From Lachnospiraceae bacterium (GTDB lineage: Bacteria > Bacillota > Clostridia > Lachnospirales > Lachnospiraceae), in the NCBI GenBank assembly GCA_017387565.1, contig JAFOEY010000006.1:1-64000 (forward strand): a stretch of DNA of 64,000 bases, written 5' to 3'. This document shows positions 35,765-45,219 of this stretch, in pieces. Under the pieces are notes generated by a model. The model made no database searches. It had not been told where the DNA came from and saw only the letters and a program-made list of their open reading frames with translations. Position numbers and translations under genes: made by a program. Each line of letters starts with the position of its first letter. Position 1 is the stretch's first letter.

Positions 35765-36616
35765 TTGAGTGAATCAAAATTTCATTATCTTGCTAATTTT
35801 TTTCATCTTCAAAAAGAAAATAATGTAATAGAAGATGAAATCCTTTCCATGGTCAATGAAGGTCACGAAACAGGTGCCCTTCAGGCAACGGAAGCAAAAA
35901 TGATTAATAATATCTTTGAGTTTTCCGACAAAGAAGCAAAGGATATTATGACAAATCGATCCAATATCATTGGTATTGACGGAAATGAATGTTTAAAAGA
36001 TGTTGTATCTTTTATGCTTTCAGAGGCAAACAGCCGTTATCCGGTATATATAGATAATATTGATCATATTATCGGTGTTTTGCATCTAAAGGATGCCTGT
36101 CGGATGCTTCAGGATGAGACGAAGGCAGATAAACCGGTTAAGTCGATAAAGGGTCTGCTTCGCAATGCCAATTTTATTCCGGAAACCCGTAAAATTGATG
36201 TTTTGTTTAAAACCATGCAGTCTTTAAAAACACATTTTGTGATTGTTATCGATGAATATGGTCAGACATCCGGTGTGCTTACCATGGAAGATATTTTGGA
36301 AGAAATTGTCGGTAATATCTTTGATGAATATGACGAAGAAGAAGCCTTTATCAAGTCAAAAGGAAAAGATTCTTATGAAATTGATGGGTTAACCCCTCTG
36401 GATGAATTAGGAGAAACGCTTGATATTGATTTTTCCGATCTGGAATTTGAAACATTAAACGGACTGATGATTTCAAAGTTAGAGCACATTCCGTCCGAAC
36501 ACGAAGATTTTGAAATGGATTTCAGCGGTTATAAATTTAAAATTCTGGCTGTTGAAAATAAAATAATCAAAAGGGTTTTGGTTTCCAAAAATCCTACAAA
36601 AGAAGGAGAACAATAA
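35765..36616 (+). CDS. CBS-pair and CorC/HlyC-domain protein, cytosolic form
   Basis: 283 residues with two CBS motifs (about 55-175: IMTNRSNIIGIDGNECLKD and HFVIVIDEYGQTSGVLTMED) and a C-terminal CorC_HlyC transporter-associated domain (SYEIDGLTPLDELGETLDID and onward). It lacks the DUF21 membrane part of full CorB/HlyC-type magnesium/cobalt exporters, so it resembles CorC or TlyC. It may regulate ion efflux by sensing adenine nucleotides. The start is TTG 35765; AAGGAG is 14 bases away, longer than usual, but no other start codon fits. It overlaps nothing and precedes yebC by one base. Confidence 0.85.
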   Translation: MSESKFHYLANFFHLQKENNVIEDEILSMVNEGHETGALQATEAKMINNIFEFSDKEAKDIMTNRSNIIGIDGNECLKDVVSFMLSEANSRYPVYIDNIDHIIGVLHLKDACRMLQDETKADKPVKSIKGLLRNANFIPETRKIDVLFKTMQSLKTHFVIVIDEYGQTSGVLTMEDILEEIVGNIFDEYDEEEAFIKSKGKDSYEIDGLTPLDELGETLDIDFSDLEFETLNGLMISKLEHIPSEHEDFEMDFSGYKFKILAVENKIIKRVLVSKNPTKEGEQ

Positions 36617-36617
36617 A

Positions 36618-37346
36618 ATGTCAGGACATTCAAAATTTGCAAACATCAAACACAAAAAAGAAAAAAATGACGCTGCAAAAGGTAAAATTTTCACAATTAT
36701 CGGTCGTGAAATTGCCGTTGCCGTAAAAGAAGGCGGTCCAGATCCCAATAATAACTTTAAACTGGCGCAGGTTATTGCCAAGGCAAAAGCAAATAATATG
36801 CCCAATGATACGATTGAAAGAGGAATTAAAAAAGCTGCAGGAGAAGATGGTGCCGTAAACTATGAACATATTACATATGAAGGCTATGGTCCAAACGGTA
36901 TTGCCATTATCGTAGAAACACTTACTGATAATAAAAACCGTACAGCTGCAGATGTAAGAAGTGCATTTACAAAGGGTAACGGAAGTATCGGTACACCAGG
37001 CTGCGTTTCTTTTATGTTTGATGAAAAGGGTCAAATGATCATCGATAAAGAAGAATGTGATCTGGAAGCTGATGATTTAATGATGCTTGCTTTGGACGCA
37101 GGTGCTGAAGATTTTTCTGAAGAAGAGGATAGTTTTGAGATTATTACCGCTCCGGACGATTTTCAGGCAGTTTATGATGCACTTGTTGCACAGAATATTT
37201 CTTTTGTTTCTGCAGAAGTAACGATGATTCCTCAGACTTATGTGGAATTAACGGATGAAAATGTAATTAAACAGTTAAATCGTACACTGGATCTTTTAGA
37301 TGAAAGCGATGATGTACAGGCCGTATATCATAACTGGAGTGAATAA
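36618..37346 (+). CDS. yebC: YebC/PmpR-family DNA-binding or translation factor
   Basis: 242 residues, full length. The N-terminal signature SGHSKFANIKHKKEKNDAAK is followed by GREIAVAVKEGG and IVETLTDNKNRTAADVRSAF, the typical second motif. The acidic C-terminal domain ends ELLDESDDVQAVYHN-like. Members were described as transcription regulators and more recently as factors that help ribosomes through proline runs. GAAGGAG precedes the ATG. Confidence 0.95.
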   Translation: MSGHSKFANIKHKKEKNDAAKGKIFTIIGREIAVAVKEGGPDPNNNFKLAQVIAKAKANNMPNDTIERGIKKAAGEDGAVNYEHITYEGYGPNGIAIIVETLTDNKNRTAADVRSAFTKGNGSIGTPGCVSFMFDEKGQMIIDKEECDLEADDLMMLALDAGAEDFSEEEDSFEIITAPDDFQAVYDALVAQNISFVSAEVTMIPQTYVELTDENVIKQLNRTLDLLDESDDVQAVYHNWSE

Positions 37347-37350
37347 TCAG

Positions 37351-37794
37351 ATGGATTTTTCAAAAGAACTTTCTGAAATCCTTTCATATGAAGATGAAGC
37401 TATGTGCTTATTTCAAAAAAAGACATATGAAGGTGCTTATCAAAACTATCAGACACATGCATCAGATTTAATAGATAAATTTGATCTTCTGGATGAAGAT
37501 GGAAAAAATATACTGCTCTCCGATTTTATAAAAGTATTTCAATTGGATTTAGAGCAGTATAAAGGTTTCAAATTTTTACAAAAAAGTGAAGCCAGACAAA
37601 AACACAATATGTATATGGTTTCCTATGTATTGCCATTTTTCATGGAACATAGTGAAAGCAGCAAGGAGTTTGCAAATAAACTGGCTAAAGAATGGGGCAG
37701 GACCTTTAAAAACAGTCAGATTGTTGCTGCTACCTATGATGAAATCAAATCCGGTTTTGTAACCAGATTGTTTGGTGCCATTATACAGAATTAG
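37351..37794 (+). CDS. Hypothetical protein, 147 residues
   Basis: Helical, soluble protein starting MDFSKELSEILSYEDEAM, unrecognised. It begins 4 bases after yebC, with GGAG in the end of that gene. Features are LFQKKTYEGAYQNYQTH and a basic C-terminal half ending FGAIIQN. An upstream ATG in frame (37300) lies inside yebC and is not preferred. Its place between yebC and a glycosyltransferase gives no clear clue to function. Confidence 0.7.
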   Translation: MDFSKELSEILSYEDEAMCLFQKKTYEGAYQNYQTHASDLIDKFDLLDEDGKNILLSDFIKVFQLDLEQYKGFKFLQKSEARQKHNMYMVSYVLPFFMEHSESSKEFANKLAKEWGRTFKNSQIVAATYDEIKSGFVTRLFGAIIQN

Positions 37795-37813
37795 TCAATA
37801 CGGAGGACTTTTC

Positions 37814-38773
37814 ATGGACAGACTGGCATTGGTAGTTCCATGTTACAACGAAGAAGCGGTTTTGGAGATATCTGCAAAAGAGTTAAAGAGTGTTTTATCA
37901 GATTTAATTCAAAAACAGAAAATATCCCCGTACAGTTTTATTTTGTTTGTCAACGACGGAAGTAAAGATCGGACATGGGAATTAATTGAAAAAGAGCATA
38001 GAGAAAGTGAAATGGTTTTTGGCTTGAAGTTGGCCGGCAATGTGGGACATCAATTTGCCTTAACAGCCGGTTTGCTGACAGCAAAGGATATTTGCGATAT
38101 TGCTGTTTCTATTGATGCGGATTTACAGGATGATACATCCGTAATTGAGGAAATGGTTGATAAATACCATGCAGGAAATGATATCGTATATGGTGTCCGT
38201 AATGACAGAAAAAGCGATTCCTGGTTTAAAAGAACAACCGCTCAGGGCTTTTATAAAATCATGGCACTAATGGGAGTAAAGACGGTATATAATCATGCCG
38301 ATTTTCGTCTGATGAGCAAGCGGGCACTGGAACAATTTTCTAAATTTGAAGAAAATAATTTATATTTAAGAGGAATGGTTCCGTTAATCGGATACCAGAC
38401 CGATTGTGTTTATTATGAAAGAAAAGAACGTGTTGCGGGAGAAAGCAAATATCCATTAAGTAAAATGCTTGCTTTAGCATGGAATGGAATTACTTCTTTT
38501 TCAGTCAAACCCATTAGTCTGGTGACAGGACTTGGTTTTCTCATCATGTTTCTGAGTGTTTTGGCTGCAATTTATGCGTTTGTTTCCTATTTCTTCGGAA
38601 CTGTTGAACCCGGATGGACATCCCTTCTTTTATCTGTCTGGTTTTTGGGAGGTTTACAACTTTGTGCAATTGGATTAATCGGACAGTATATCGGAAAGAT
38701 TTACATTGAAGTAAAGCATCGTCCAAGATACAATATTGAAACTCTTTTATCTCATAAAATAAGCGAGGAATAA
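37814..38773 (+). CDS. Family 2 glycosyltransferase, polyprenyl-phosphate sugar transferase type
   Basis: 319 residues with a GT-A domain of the GtrB/DPM1-like family, which moves a sugar from a nucleotide to undecaprenyl phosphate at the inner membrane face. Motifs: LALVVPCYNEEAVLE at the start, FVNDGSKDRTW, SIDADLQDD (DxD metal site) and KYPLSKMLALAWNGITSFS. Two membrane helices close the protein (LVTGLGFLIMFLSVLAAIYA and LLSVWFLGGLQLCAIGLIG). The start is ATG 37814, seven bases after GGAGG; a longer frame from 37772 overlaps the previous gene. The sugar and final acceptor are unknown. Confidence 0.9.
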   Translation: MDRLALVVPCYNEEAVLEISAKELKSVLSDLIQKQKISPYSFILFVNDGSKDRTWELIEKEHRESEMVFGLKLAGNVGHQFALTAGLLTAKDICDIAVSIDADLQDDTSVIEEMVDKYHAGNDIVYGVRNDRKSDSWFKRTTAQGFYKIMALMGVKTVYNHADFRLMSKRALEQFSKFEENNLYLRGMVPLIGYQTDCVYYERKERVAGESKYPLSKMLALAWNGITSFSVKPISLVTGLGFLIMFLSVLAAIYAFVSYFFGTVEPGWTSLLLSVWFLGGLQLCAIGLIGQYIGKIYIEVKHRPRYNIETLLSHKISEE

Positions 38774-38778
38774 GCCGA

Positions 38779-38946
38779 ATGGATATGCGCAATATGCCAC
38801 ATGGAGATACACAATTTATTAAAAATCCGTTGCCTGTGCCCAAAAGACATGTAAAAAAAGAAATGGATTTTGATTTTCCGGTATCGGAAGAAAAAATGCA
38901 TTATGACATCGAGATACTTCCAAACGATGATTTTGATGTGGAATAA
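38779..38946 (+). CDS. Small hypothetical protein, 55 residues
   Basis: ORF MDMRNMPHGDTQFIKNPLPV to DDFDVE, five bases after the glycosyltransferase stop, with GAGGAA inside the end of that gene as a ribosome site. It is acidic at the C-terminus (DYDI-like EILPNDDFDVE) with a basic centre (PKRHVKK). The regular composition and tight spacing support translation; the function is unknown. Its stop falls at the edge of palindrome copy C, whose left arm is missing. Confidence 0.6.
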   Translation: MDMRNMPHGDTQFIKNPLPVPKRHVKKEMDFDFPVSEEKMHYDIEILPNDDFDVE

Positions 38947-38947
38947 T

Positions 38948-39090
38948 TAAATGACCGGTTTCAAAACTCAGACTTCGTCTTCAAACAGTTGAAACCGGTC
39001 ATTATTTTTGTTCGCTTATGCCGCTAAGAAAGACACGAAACCTCGTAAAAGCCACCAGACAAAGATATATAATGGGAACACAAATCCGAA
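38948..39090. repeat. Palindromic element, copy C (right half only)
   Basis: The core AATGACCGGTTTCAA (38950-38964) pairs perfectly with TTGAAACCGGTCATT (38989-39003); the GACC/GGTC pair replaces GCCC/GGGC of copies A and B. The right middle stem (ATGCCGCTAAGAAAGAC) and the right outer arm (AAAGATATATAATGGGAACA) follow. The left arms are absent. The outer-arm sequence matches the relic at 53731-53815 better than copies A or B. Confidence 0.75.
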
Positions 39091-39110
39091 AAGGAAAATT
39101 TGTTTTATTT

Positions 39111-39140
39111 TTGTATAAATATGTTTGAATTGCTTATAAT
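39111..39140 (+). promoter_or_regulatory. Candidate promoter before tepA
   Basis: TTGTAT (39111-39116) and TATAAT (39135-39140), 18-base spacer. The expected start point is at the foot of the hairpin 39145-39165. Confidence 0.4.
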
Positions 39141-39144
39141 AAAG

Positions 39145-39169
39145 AAGAGCCTTTTTAAGGCTCTTTTTT
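39145..39169 (+). terminator. Hairpin with T run just before tepA
   Basis: AAGAGCCTT (39145-39153) pairs perfectly with AAGGCTCTT (39157-39165) and ends in a T run (39164-39169). It looks like an intrinsic terminator for upstream transcription. If the promoter at 39111-39140 is used, it would instead form a 5' hairpin on the tepA mRNA. Confidence 0.65.
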
Positions 39170-39186
39170 AGTTCGGAGGTATCATA

Positions 39187-39906
39187 ATGAGTCAGAATTG
39201 TAAAGCGAAAAATGAAGAAAAAGAGAAAGATAACAAAGAATATTCAAATGAGAACGATGAAAAAATTGAAAAAACAGGTCAATCTGATTTAAGTACCAGC
39301 AAAGAAAATCATAAAATATATATGTTTTCCATCATTGGAGAAATAGAAGGTCATGATTGTCTGAGCAGTTCCACAAAATCAACCAAATATGAACATATTT
39401 TACCCAAACTTGCTGAAATAGAAGATGATAAAAATATTGACGGCGTTCTTATTTTATTAAATACAATGGGTGGAGATGTGGAAGCAGGGCTTGCGATTGC
39501 GGAGATGATAGCATCAATCAGTAAACCAACCGTATCACTTGTCCTTGGAGGAAGTCATTCCATCGGTGTTCCGATTGCCGTCAGTACGGATTATTCTTTT
39601 ATTGTTCCTACCGGCACGATGGTGATTCATCCTGTCCGTTTAAATGGTATGGTGATTGGCGTTTCCCAGACATTTGATTACTTTAAACAAATTCAGGATC
39701 GTATCAGTAAATTTGTAACAACACATTGTAAAATCAGTGAAAAAAGGTTTTTAGAACTGATGATGGAAACGGAAGTTTTGACAAAAGATGTCGGCAGTAT
39801 TTTGGTAGGGAAAGAGGCTGTTAAAGAGGGGATTATTGATGAAGTCGGCGGAATTAAAGACGCCTTGAAGAAACTCCATAAACTTATTGAGAAAAGAACA
39901 AAATAA
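39187..39906 (+). CDS. tepA: ClpP-class serine protease, TepA type
   Basis: 239 residues with the SDH_sah/ClpP fold. Ser is in LVLGGSHSIGVPIAVS, His in GTMVIHPVRL, and the C-terminal ILVGKEAVKEGIIDEVGG is typical of TepA (translocation-enhancing protein). The N-terminal 40 residues are charged and probably disordered. In Bacillus tepA adjoins spoIIIE, as it does here with ftsK/spoIIIE 57 bases downstream. It has no ClpX/ClpA partner here; TepA is thought to clear signal peptides or membrane proteins in the cytosol. Confidence 0.9.
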   Translation: MSQNCKAKNEEKEKDNKEYSNENDEKIEKTGQSDLSTSKENHKIYMFSIIGEIEGHDCLSSSTKSTKYEHILPKLAEIEDDKNIDGVLILLNTMGGDVEAGLAIAEMIASISKPTVSLVLGGSHSIGVPIAVSTDYSFIVPTGTMVIHPVRLNGMVIGVSQTFDYFKQIQDRISKFVTTHCKISEKRFLELMMETEVLTKDVGSILVGKEAVKEGIIDEVGGIKDALKKLHKLIEKRTK

Positions 39907-39963
39907 TGCTATAATAAAAAAGGTTTTGCCTTGAAATTCAAGGCGGAGACGGAGGTTTTTATT

Positions 39964-42582
39964 ATGGCTCAAACAAGGGGGCGCAAGACTTCTTCCGGGA
40001 AAAAATCAAATACTACATCCCGTAAAAGAAAAAAAGCAATCGAACAATTTGAAAATACAATTATTGATGAAGTTTTTTTTCTGTTGTCCTTGGCTATAAC
40101 GATATTATTATTTTTATGTAATTTTCATATTATCGGCAAATTAGGCGATATTTTAAGTTCTTTTATGTTTGGTTTGTTTGGATATATGGCATATGTGGCA
40201 CCCTTAGTTATTTTTTTTGGAATCTGTTTCTGGATTGCCAATATGGGGAATCATGTGGCAGACATAAAACTGATTTCCGGTTTTGTCCTTTTTTGTATGA
40301 TGTGTGTTTTTTTTACACTTCTTGGTGGTATTCAGAATATCGGGACTACGCTTAAGGATTTTTATCTTTTTTCTTCTGATAATTTAAAAGGTGGCGGTAT
40401 CATTGGTGGATTCTTAGGAAATGGTATGTATCAGCTCTTAGGAATGGTCGGTACCGTGATTGTTTTAATTGTACTGATTTTAATTTGTCTGGTTCTTTTG
40501 ACCGAGCGAAGCTTCCGCAATAAAATCAAAAACGGAAGTATGATGTTGGCTGATTATGTTAAGGATGACATGGATCGAAAACGGATGCTTGCGAAAGAAC
40601 GCAGTGAAGAACGGATGCTGCAAAAAGAGAAAAGAAAGGAAGCTGACAATTTAGAAGATAAATCCGGTAAGGATCTTCGCATGAATAAAAAAGTTTCCGG
40701 TATTGCATCATCCTCATCTTTAAATGTAAAACCGGTGAAAGATTCCGTTTGCAATGATTCTGTTGATGTATCTGATTTATCCAAAGAAATTATATCCGAG
40801 TCAAATTCCAAGAAACAGGCAATGGAGGCTTTATCCAAAATTAAAATCAGAGGAATTGATGATACTCAGGTTAATGATGTTGAAAAACGGGAACTTGGAA
40901 TGGAGATTGGTCAGAAAAAAACGGTTAGACAACCAGTTGATCAAAAAATGCCGGAAAAGAATCCGACGGTTTTGACATCGACACCACAACCGGAAAAAAA
41001 TGTTGTCTCAAAACCTTACGTTTCGTCTGTTGATAAAAAAGAAACGAAGGAAACAAACGATACTCCTGCCATTACGGTTGAGCCACAACCTGTTAAATTA
41101 AAAGAAAAATACAAATTTCCGCCAATCGATAAACTGACACCCGGAAAGAAAAAATCCAACACAGATAACGGACAGTCTTTACGTGAAACAGCGCTCAGAT
41201 TGCAGGAAACATTACATACGTTTGGTGTTGATGTGACAGTTACGGATATCAGTCAGGGACCGGCAGTTACCCGATATGAACTGCAGCCCGAGGTTGGTGT
41301 TAAGGTTTCAAAAATTGTAAATTTAGCAGATGATATCAAATTAAATCTGGCAGCAACAGATATTCGTATAGAAGCTCCCATTCCGGGTAAGGCTGCTGTA
41401 GGTATTGAAGTACCAAATTCGGAAAATACAGCTGTTGCATTCCGAGATCTCATTGATTCACCGGAATTTAAAAAAGCAGAATCCAAAATATCATTTGCAG
41501 TTGGTAAAGATATTGGCGGAAATATTATTGTGACTGATTTGTCGAAAATGCCGCATTTACTGATTGCAGGGGCAACCGGTTCCGGAAAGAGTGTCTGTAT
41601 TAATACCATTATTATGAGTATTTTATATAAGGCTTCACCGGATGATGTCAAACTGATTCTGATTGATCCTAAGGTCGTGGAACTGAGTGTCTACAACGGA
41701 ATTCCGCATTTGATGATTCCGGTTGTTACCGACCCTAAAAAAGCCGCCGCTGCATTGCACTGGGGTGTTGCGGAGATGGAAGACAGATATCGCAAATTTG
41801 CCGACCTGAATGTCAGGGATTTGAAGGGTTATAACAAAAAAGTCAGTGAAATGACAGAAAATAACGGACAACCCATTCCGGAGCAATTACCTCAGATTTT
41901 GATTATTGTCGATGAGTTGGCTGATTTGATGATGGTGGCATCCAATGAAGTAGAAGAATCCATCTGCCGTCTGGCGCAGCTTGCAAGGGCCTGTGGAATT
42001 CATCTTGTGATTGCGACGCAGAGACCTTCTGTTGATGTCATCACCGGTCTGATTAAAGCGAATATGCCGAGCCGAATTGCTTTTGCCGTATCGTCCGGCG
42101 TCGATTCTCGAACGATTTTAGATATGGTAGGAGCGGAAAAGCTTCTTGGAAAAGGTGATATGTTATTTTATCCTCAGGGTAAAACCAAACCTGAAAGGGT
42201 TCAGGGGGCTTTTGTTTCCGATCAGGAGGTTTCAGAGGTTGTTGATTTCATAAAAGCGCAGTCACTTGGAAATACATATGCCCCTGACATAGAAGAAATA
42301 ATATCAAGTATCACGTCAAATTCCATGTCCGGTGGAGGATTTACCGATTCAGCATCAGACAGGGATCAGTATTTTGCAGATGCCGGTAACTTTATTATTG
42401 ATAAAGAAAAAGCATCTATCGGAATGTTGCAGCGTGTCTTTAAGATTGGATTTAACAGAGCGGCACGGATTATGGATCAATTGGAAGAAGTCGGTGTTGT
42501 GGGTCCCGAAGAAGGAACCAAGCCCCGAAGAGTATTAATGACAAAAGAAGAATTTAATCAACTGTTGGAGGAAAAATCATGA
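39964..42582 (+). CDS. ftsK: DNA translocase FtsK/SpoIIIE
   Basis: 872-residue hexameric ATPase that pumps chromosomes through the division or sporulation septum. Four membrane helices lie at about 30-180 after a basic, nuclear-signal-like start ([12 protein letters not shown]). A linker rich in charged residues and Pro follows. The motor has Walker [18 protein letters not shown], Walker [13 protein letters not shown] and the RecA-type [20 protein letters not shown]. The C-terminal gamma winged helix is [23 protein letters not shown] 39964 has GGAGG eight bases upstream; the frame opens earlier only at a TTG. The stop overlaps the fhs start (ATGA). Confidence 0.95.
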   Translation: MAQTRGRKTSSGKKSNTTSRKRKKAIEQFENTIIDEVFFLLSLAITILLFLCNFHIIGKLGDILSSFMFGLFGYMAYVAPLVIFFGICFWIANMGNHVADIKLISGFVLFCMMCVFFTLLGGIQNIGTTLKDFYLFSSDNLKGGGIIGGFLGNGMYQLLGMVGTVIVLIVLILICLVLLTERSFRNKIKNGSMMLADYVKDDMDRKRMLAKERSEERMLQKEKRKEADNLEDKSGKDLRMNKKVSGIASSSSLNVKPVKDSVCNDSVDVSDLSKEIISESNSKKQAMEALSKIKIRGIDDTQVNDVEKRELGMEIGQKKTVRQPVDQKMPEKNPTVLTSTPQPEKNVVSKPYVSSVDKKETKETNDTPAITVEPQPVKLKEKYKFPPIDKLTPGKKKSNTDNGQSLRETALRLQETLHTFGVDVTVTDISQGPAVTRYELQPEVGVKVSKIVNLADDIKLNLAATDIRIEAPIPGKAAVGIEVPNSENTAVAFRDLIDSPEFKKAESKISFAVGKDIGGNIIVTDLSKMPHLLIAGATGSGKSVCINTIIMSILYKASPDDVKLILIDPKVVELSVYNGIPHLMIPVVTDPKKAAAALHWGVAEMEDRYRKFADLNVRDLKGYNKKVSEMTENNGQPIPEQLPQILIIVDELADLMMVASNEVEESICRLAQLARACGIHLVIATQRPSVDVITGLIKANMPSRIAFAVSSGVDSRTILDMVGAEKLLGKGDMLFYPQGKTKPERVQGAFVSDQEVSEVVDFIKAQSLGNTYAPDIEEIISSITSNSMSGGGFTDSASDRDQYFADAGNFIIDKEKASIGMLQRVFKIGFNRAARIMDQLEEVGVVGPEEGTKPRRVLMTKEEFNQLLEEKS

Positions 42583-44249
42583 AAACTGACATCGAAATTG
42601 CACAGGAAGCCGTTATGCTCCCGATAACTGAAATTGCAAAGAAACTGGATATTTCTGCTGATGATCTGGAATTATACGGAAAATATAAAGCCAAATTAAG
42701 TGATAAATATCTGGATTCTGTAAAGAATAACAAAAAAGGAAAATTAATTCTTGTTACTGCGATTAATCCTACACCTGCAGGCGAAGGAAAAACAACAACC
42801 AGTGTCGGGCTGGGTCAGGCTTTTGGTAAACTTGGAAAAAAGGCAGTGATAGCTTTGCGTGAGCCGTCTTTAGGTCCTTGTTTTGGTATTAAGGGCGGAG
42901 CTGCCGGTGGTGGTTATGCGCAGGTTGTTCCTATGGAAGATTTAAATTTGCATTTTACCGGTGACTTTCATGCAATCACATCTGCCAATAATTTGCTTGC
43001 TGCATTGTTGGATAACCACATCCAACAGGGAAATGAATTAAGAATTGATACCAGACAAATTGTATGGAAACGTTGTCTTGATATGAATGACAGAGTTTTG
43101 AGAAATATCGTTGTAGGTCTGGGGGCAAAAGGAGACGGATTTACCAGAGAGGATCATTTTGTCATTACGGTTGCATCTGAAATCATGGCAATTTTATGCC
43201 TTGCTAATGATATGAATGATTTAAAAGATAAACTTTCCAAAATCATTGTTGCGTATGATATGGATGGCAATCCTGTAACTGCCAAGGATCTGAATGCAGT
43301 CGGTTCCATGGCGGCATTATTAAAAGATGCCATTTTACCCAATATGATTCAGACATTAGAGCATACACCGGCACTTGTCCATGGTGGTCCTTTTGCAAAT
43401 ATTGCACACGGATGTAATAGTGTAAGAGCAACTAATGCGGCACTTTCTATTGCAGATTATTGTATTACCGAAGCCGGTTTTGGTGCCGATTTAGGTGCGG
43501 AAAAGTTCTTTGATATCAAGTGCAGACTTGCAGGTTTAAAACCGGATGCTGTTGTTTTGGTCGCTACCATTCGGGCTCTTAAATATAATGGCGGTGTTGC
43601 CAAACAGGATTTAAATTCCGAAAATCTGGATGCACTGAAAAAAGGTATTGTAAATCTGGAAAAACATATTGAAAATCTTCAGAAATATGGCGTGCCTGTT
43701 GTTGTTACTCTGAATTCCTTTATTACAGATACAGAAGATGAGATTTCTTATGTTCGGTCATTCTGCGAAGAACGCAATTGTGAATTCGCCCTTTCAACTG
43801 TTTGGGAAAAAGGTGGCGAAGGCGGAGTTGAGCTTGCGCAAAAAGTGTTGGAAACCTTAGAGAAAAAGGAAAGTCATTTCAAATTATTGTATCCGGATGA
43901 AATGCCTTTAAAAGATAAAATTGAAACCGTTGCAAAGGAAATCTATGGAGCCGATGGTGTTCAGTTTAGTCCTGCTGCATTAAAACAATTGCAGAAATTA
44001 ACGGATCTTGGCTTTGGAAATCTTCCTGTTTGCATGGCAAAGACACAGTATTCGCTTTCTGATGATCCCTCAAAGCTTGGCAAACCGGAGAATTTTGAAA
44101 TATCCGTGCGGGAAGTATATGTATCAGCGGGAGCAGGTTTTGTTGTTGTATTAACCGGTGCGGTCATGACCATGCCCGGATTACCCAAAAAACCGGCTGC
44201 ATTTGGTATTGATGTTAATAAAGATGGGGTCATCACCGGTCTTTTCTAA
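42579..44249 (+). CDS. fhs: Formate--tetrahydrofolate ligase
   Basis: Makes 10-formyl-THF from formate, ATP and tetrahydrofolate. The 556 residues match the family. The ATP-binding loop [19 protein letters not shown] is at about 65-83, with [20 protein letters not shown] and [17 protein letters not shown] after it. [16 protein letters not shown] and [13 protein letters not shown] are further markers. Its start codon overlaps the ftsK stop, so the two are translationally coupled. folD follows 86 bases later, giving a C1-folate pair. Confidence 0.97.
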   Translation: MKTDIEIAQEAVMLPITEIAKKLDISADDLELYGKYKAKLSDKYLDSVKNNKKGKLILVTAINPTPAGEGKTTTSVGLGQAFGKLGKKAVIALREPSLGPCFGIKGGAAGGGYAQVVPMEDLNLHFTGDFHAITSANNLLAALLDNHIQQGNELRIDTRQIVWKRCLDMNDRVLRNIVVGLGAKGDGFTREDHFVITVASEIMAILCLANDMNDLKDKLSKIIVAYDMDGNPVTAKDLNAVGSMAALLKDAILPNMIQTLEHTPALVHGGPFANIAHGCNSVRATNAALSIADYCITEAGFGADLGAEKFFDIKCRLAGLKPDAVVLVATIRALKYNGGVAKQDLNSENLDALKKGIVNLEKHIENLQKYGVPVVVTLNSFITDTEDEISYVRSFCEERNCEFALSTVWEKGGEGGVELAQKVLETLEKKESHFKLLYPDEMPLKDKIETVAKEIYGADGVQFSPAALKQLQKLTDLGFGNLPVCMAKTQYSLSDDPSKLGKPENFEISVREVYVSAGAGFVVVLTGAVMTMPGLPKKPAAFGIDVNKDGVITGLF

Positions 44250-44335
44250 AAGCTGCAATTCATATACATCAGTGAGTGAAATCATGAGTCTTTGACACTC
44301 ACATCATTATATTTAATCGTTAAAGGAGTATTACG

Positions 44336-45181
44336 ATGGCAGAATTAATTGATGGAAAAACTATATCAACAATTATTAAAGATGAGTGTAAAGAAAAAGT
44401 GGCCGAATATAAAAAGCAGGGAATTTCTATCTGCCTTGCTGTTATTCAGGTTGGAAATGATCCTGCCAGTTCGGTTTATGTCAATAACAAAAAGAAAGCA
44501 TGCGCATACATAGGAATTGATTCTCTTTCTTATGAATTACCGGAAGAGACTACACAGGAAGAATTGCTTGCATTGATTGAGGAGTTAAATCAAAAGAAAG
44601 AAGTTAATGGTATATTGGTACAATTACCGGTTCCTAAGCATATTGATGAAAAAACAATTATTAATGCAATCAGTCCTAAAAAGGATGTTGACGGTTTTCA
44701 TCCACAGAGTGTGGGTTCCTTATGTATCGGACAACCGGGGTTCGTATCCTGTACACCGGCAGGTATTATTGAATTATTGAAACGCACAAATGTTGATATA
44801 TCCGGCAAACATTGTGTGGTAATCGGTAGAAGTAATATTGTCGGTAAACCTATGGCTTTGCTTATGTTACGTGAAAATGCAACAGTTACCGTTACACATT
44901 CTAAAACAAAGAATATCAAAGAGATTACAAAACAGGCAGACATTTTAATTGTTGCAATTGGTAAACCGAAATATATTGATTCTTCTTATGTGAAAGAAGG
45001 TGCTGTTGTTATCGATGTAGGTATTCACAGAAATGAAGATAACAAATTATGCGGAGATGTTGATTTTGAATCAGTCGAAAAAATCGCATCAGCAATTACT
45101 CCTGTTCCCGGTGGTGTTGGTCCGATGACGATTGCCATGTTGATGAAAAACTGTGTCGACAGTGTTTTGTTACAGCAATAA
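44336..45181 (+). CDS. folD: Methylenetetrahydrofolate dehydrogenase / cyclohydrolase
   Basis: Bifunctional enzyme that oxidises methylene-THF to methenyl-THF and hydrolyses it to 10-formyl-THF, next to fhs in the pathway. 281 residues. Signatures: VGNDPASSVYVNNKKKACA (substrate and catalytic Lys region), GILVQLPVPKHI, SPKKDVDGFHPQSVG, CTPAGIIELLKR, VVIGRSNIVGKPMALLML and PVPGGVGPMTIAMLMKN. AAAGGAG precedes the ATG. The 86-base gap to fhs holds a weak 7-base hairpin (GTGAGTG/CACTCAC) without a T run. Confidence 0.97.
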   Translation: MAELIDGKTISTIIKDECKEKVAEYKKQGISICLAVIQVGNDPASSVYVNNKKKACAYIGIDSLSYELPEETTQEELLALIEELNQKKEVNGILVQLPVPKHIDEKTIINAISPKKDVDGFHPQSVGSLCIGQPGFVSCTPAGIIELLKRTNVDISGKHCVVIGRSNIVGKPMALLMLRENATVTVTHSKTKNIKEITKQADILIVAIGKPKYIDSSYVKEGAVVIDVGIHRNEDNKLCGDVDFESVEKIASAITPVPGGVGPMTIAMLMKNCVDSVLLQQ

Positions 45182-45219
45182 TCCACTAATTATGATATTA
45201 AACATATAGGAGATACCGT

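Noticed and set aside
44250..44335. Riboswitch or attenuator before folD
   Set aside because: Only 86 bases with a weak 7-base stem and no T run; nothing resembles a known aptamer.
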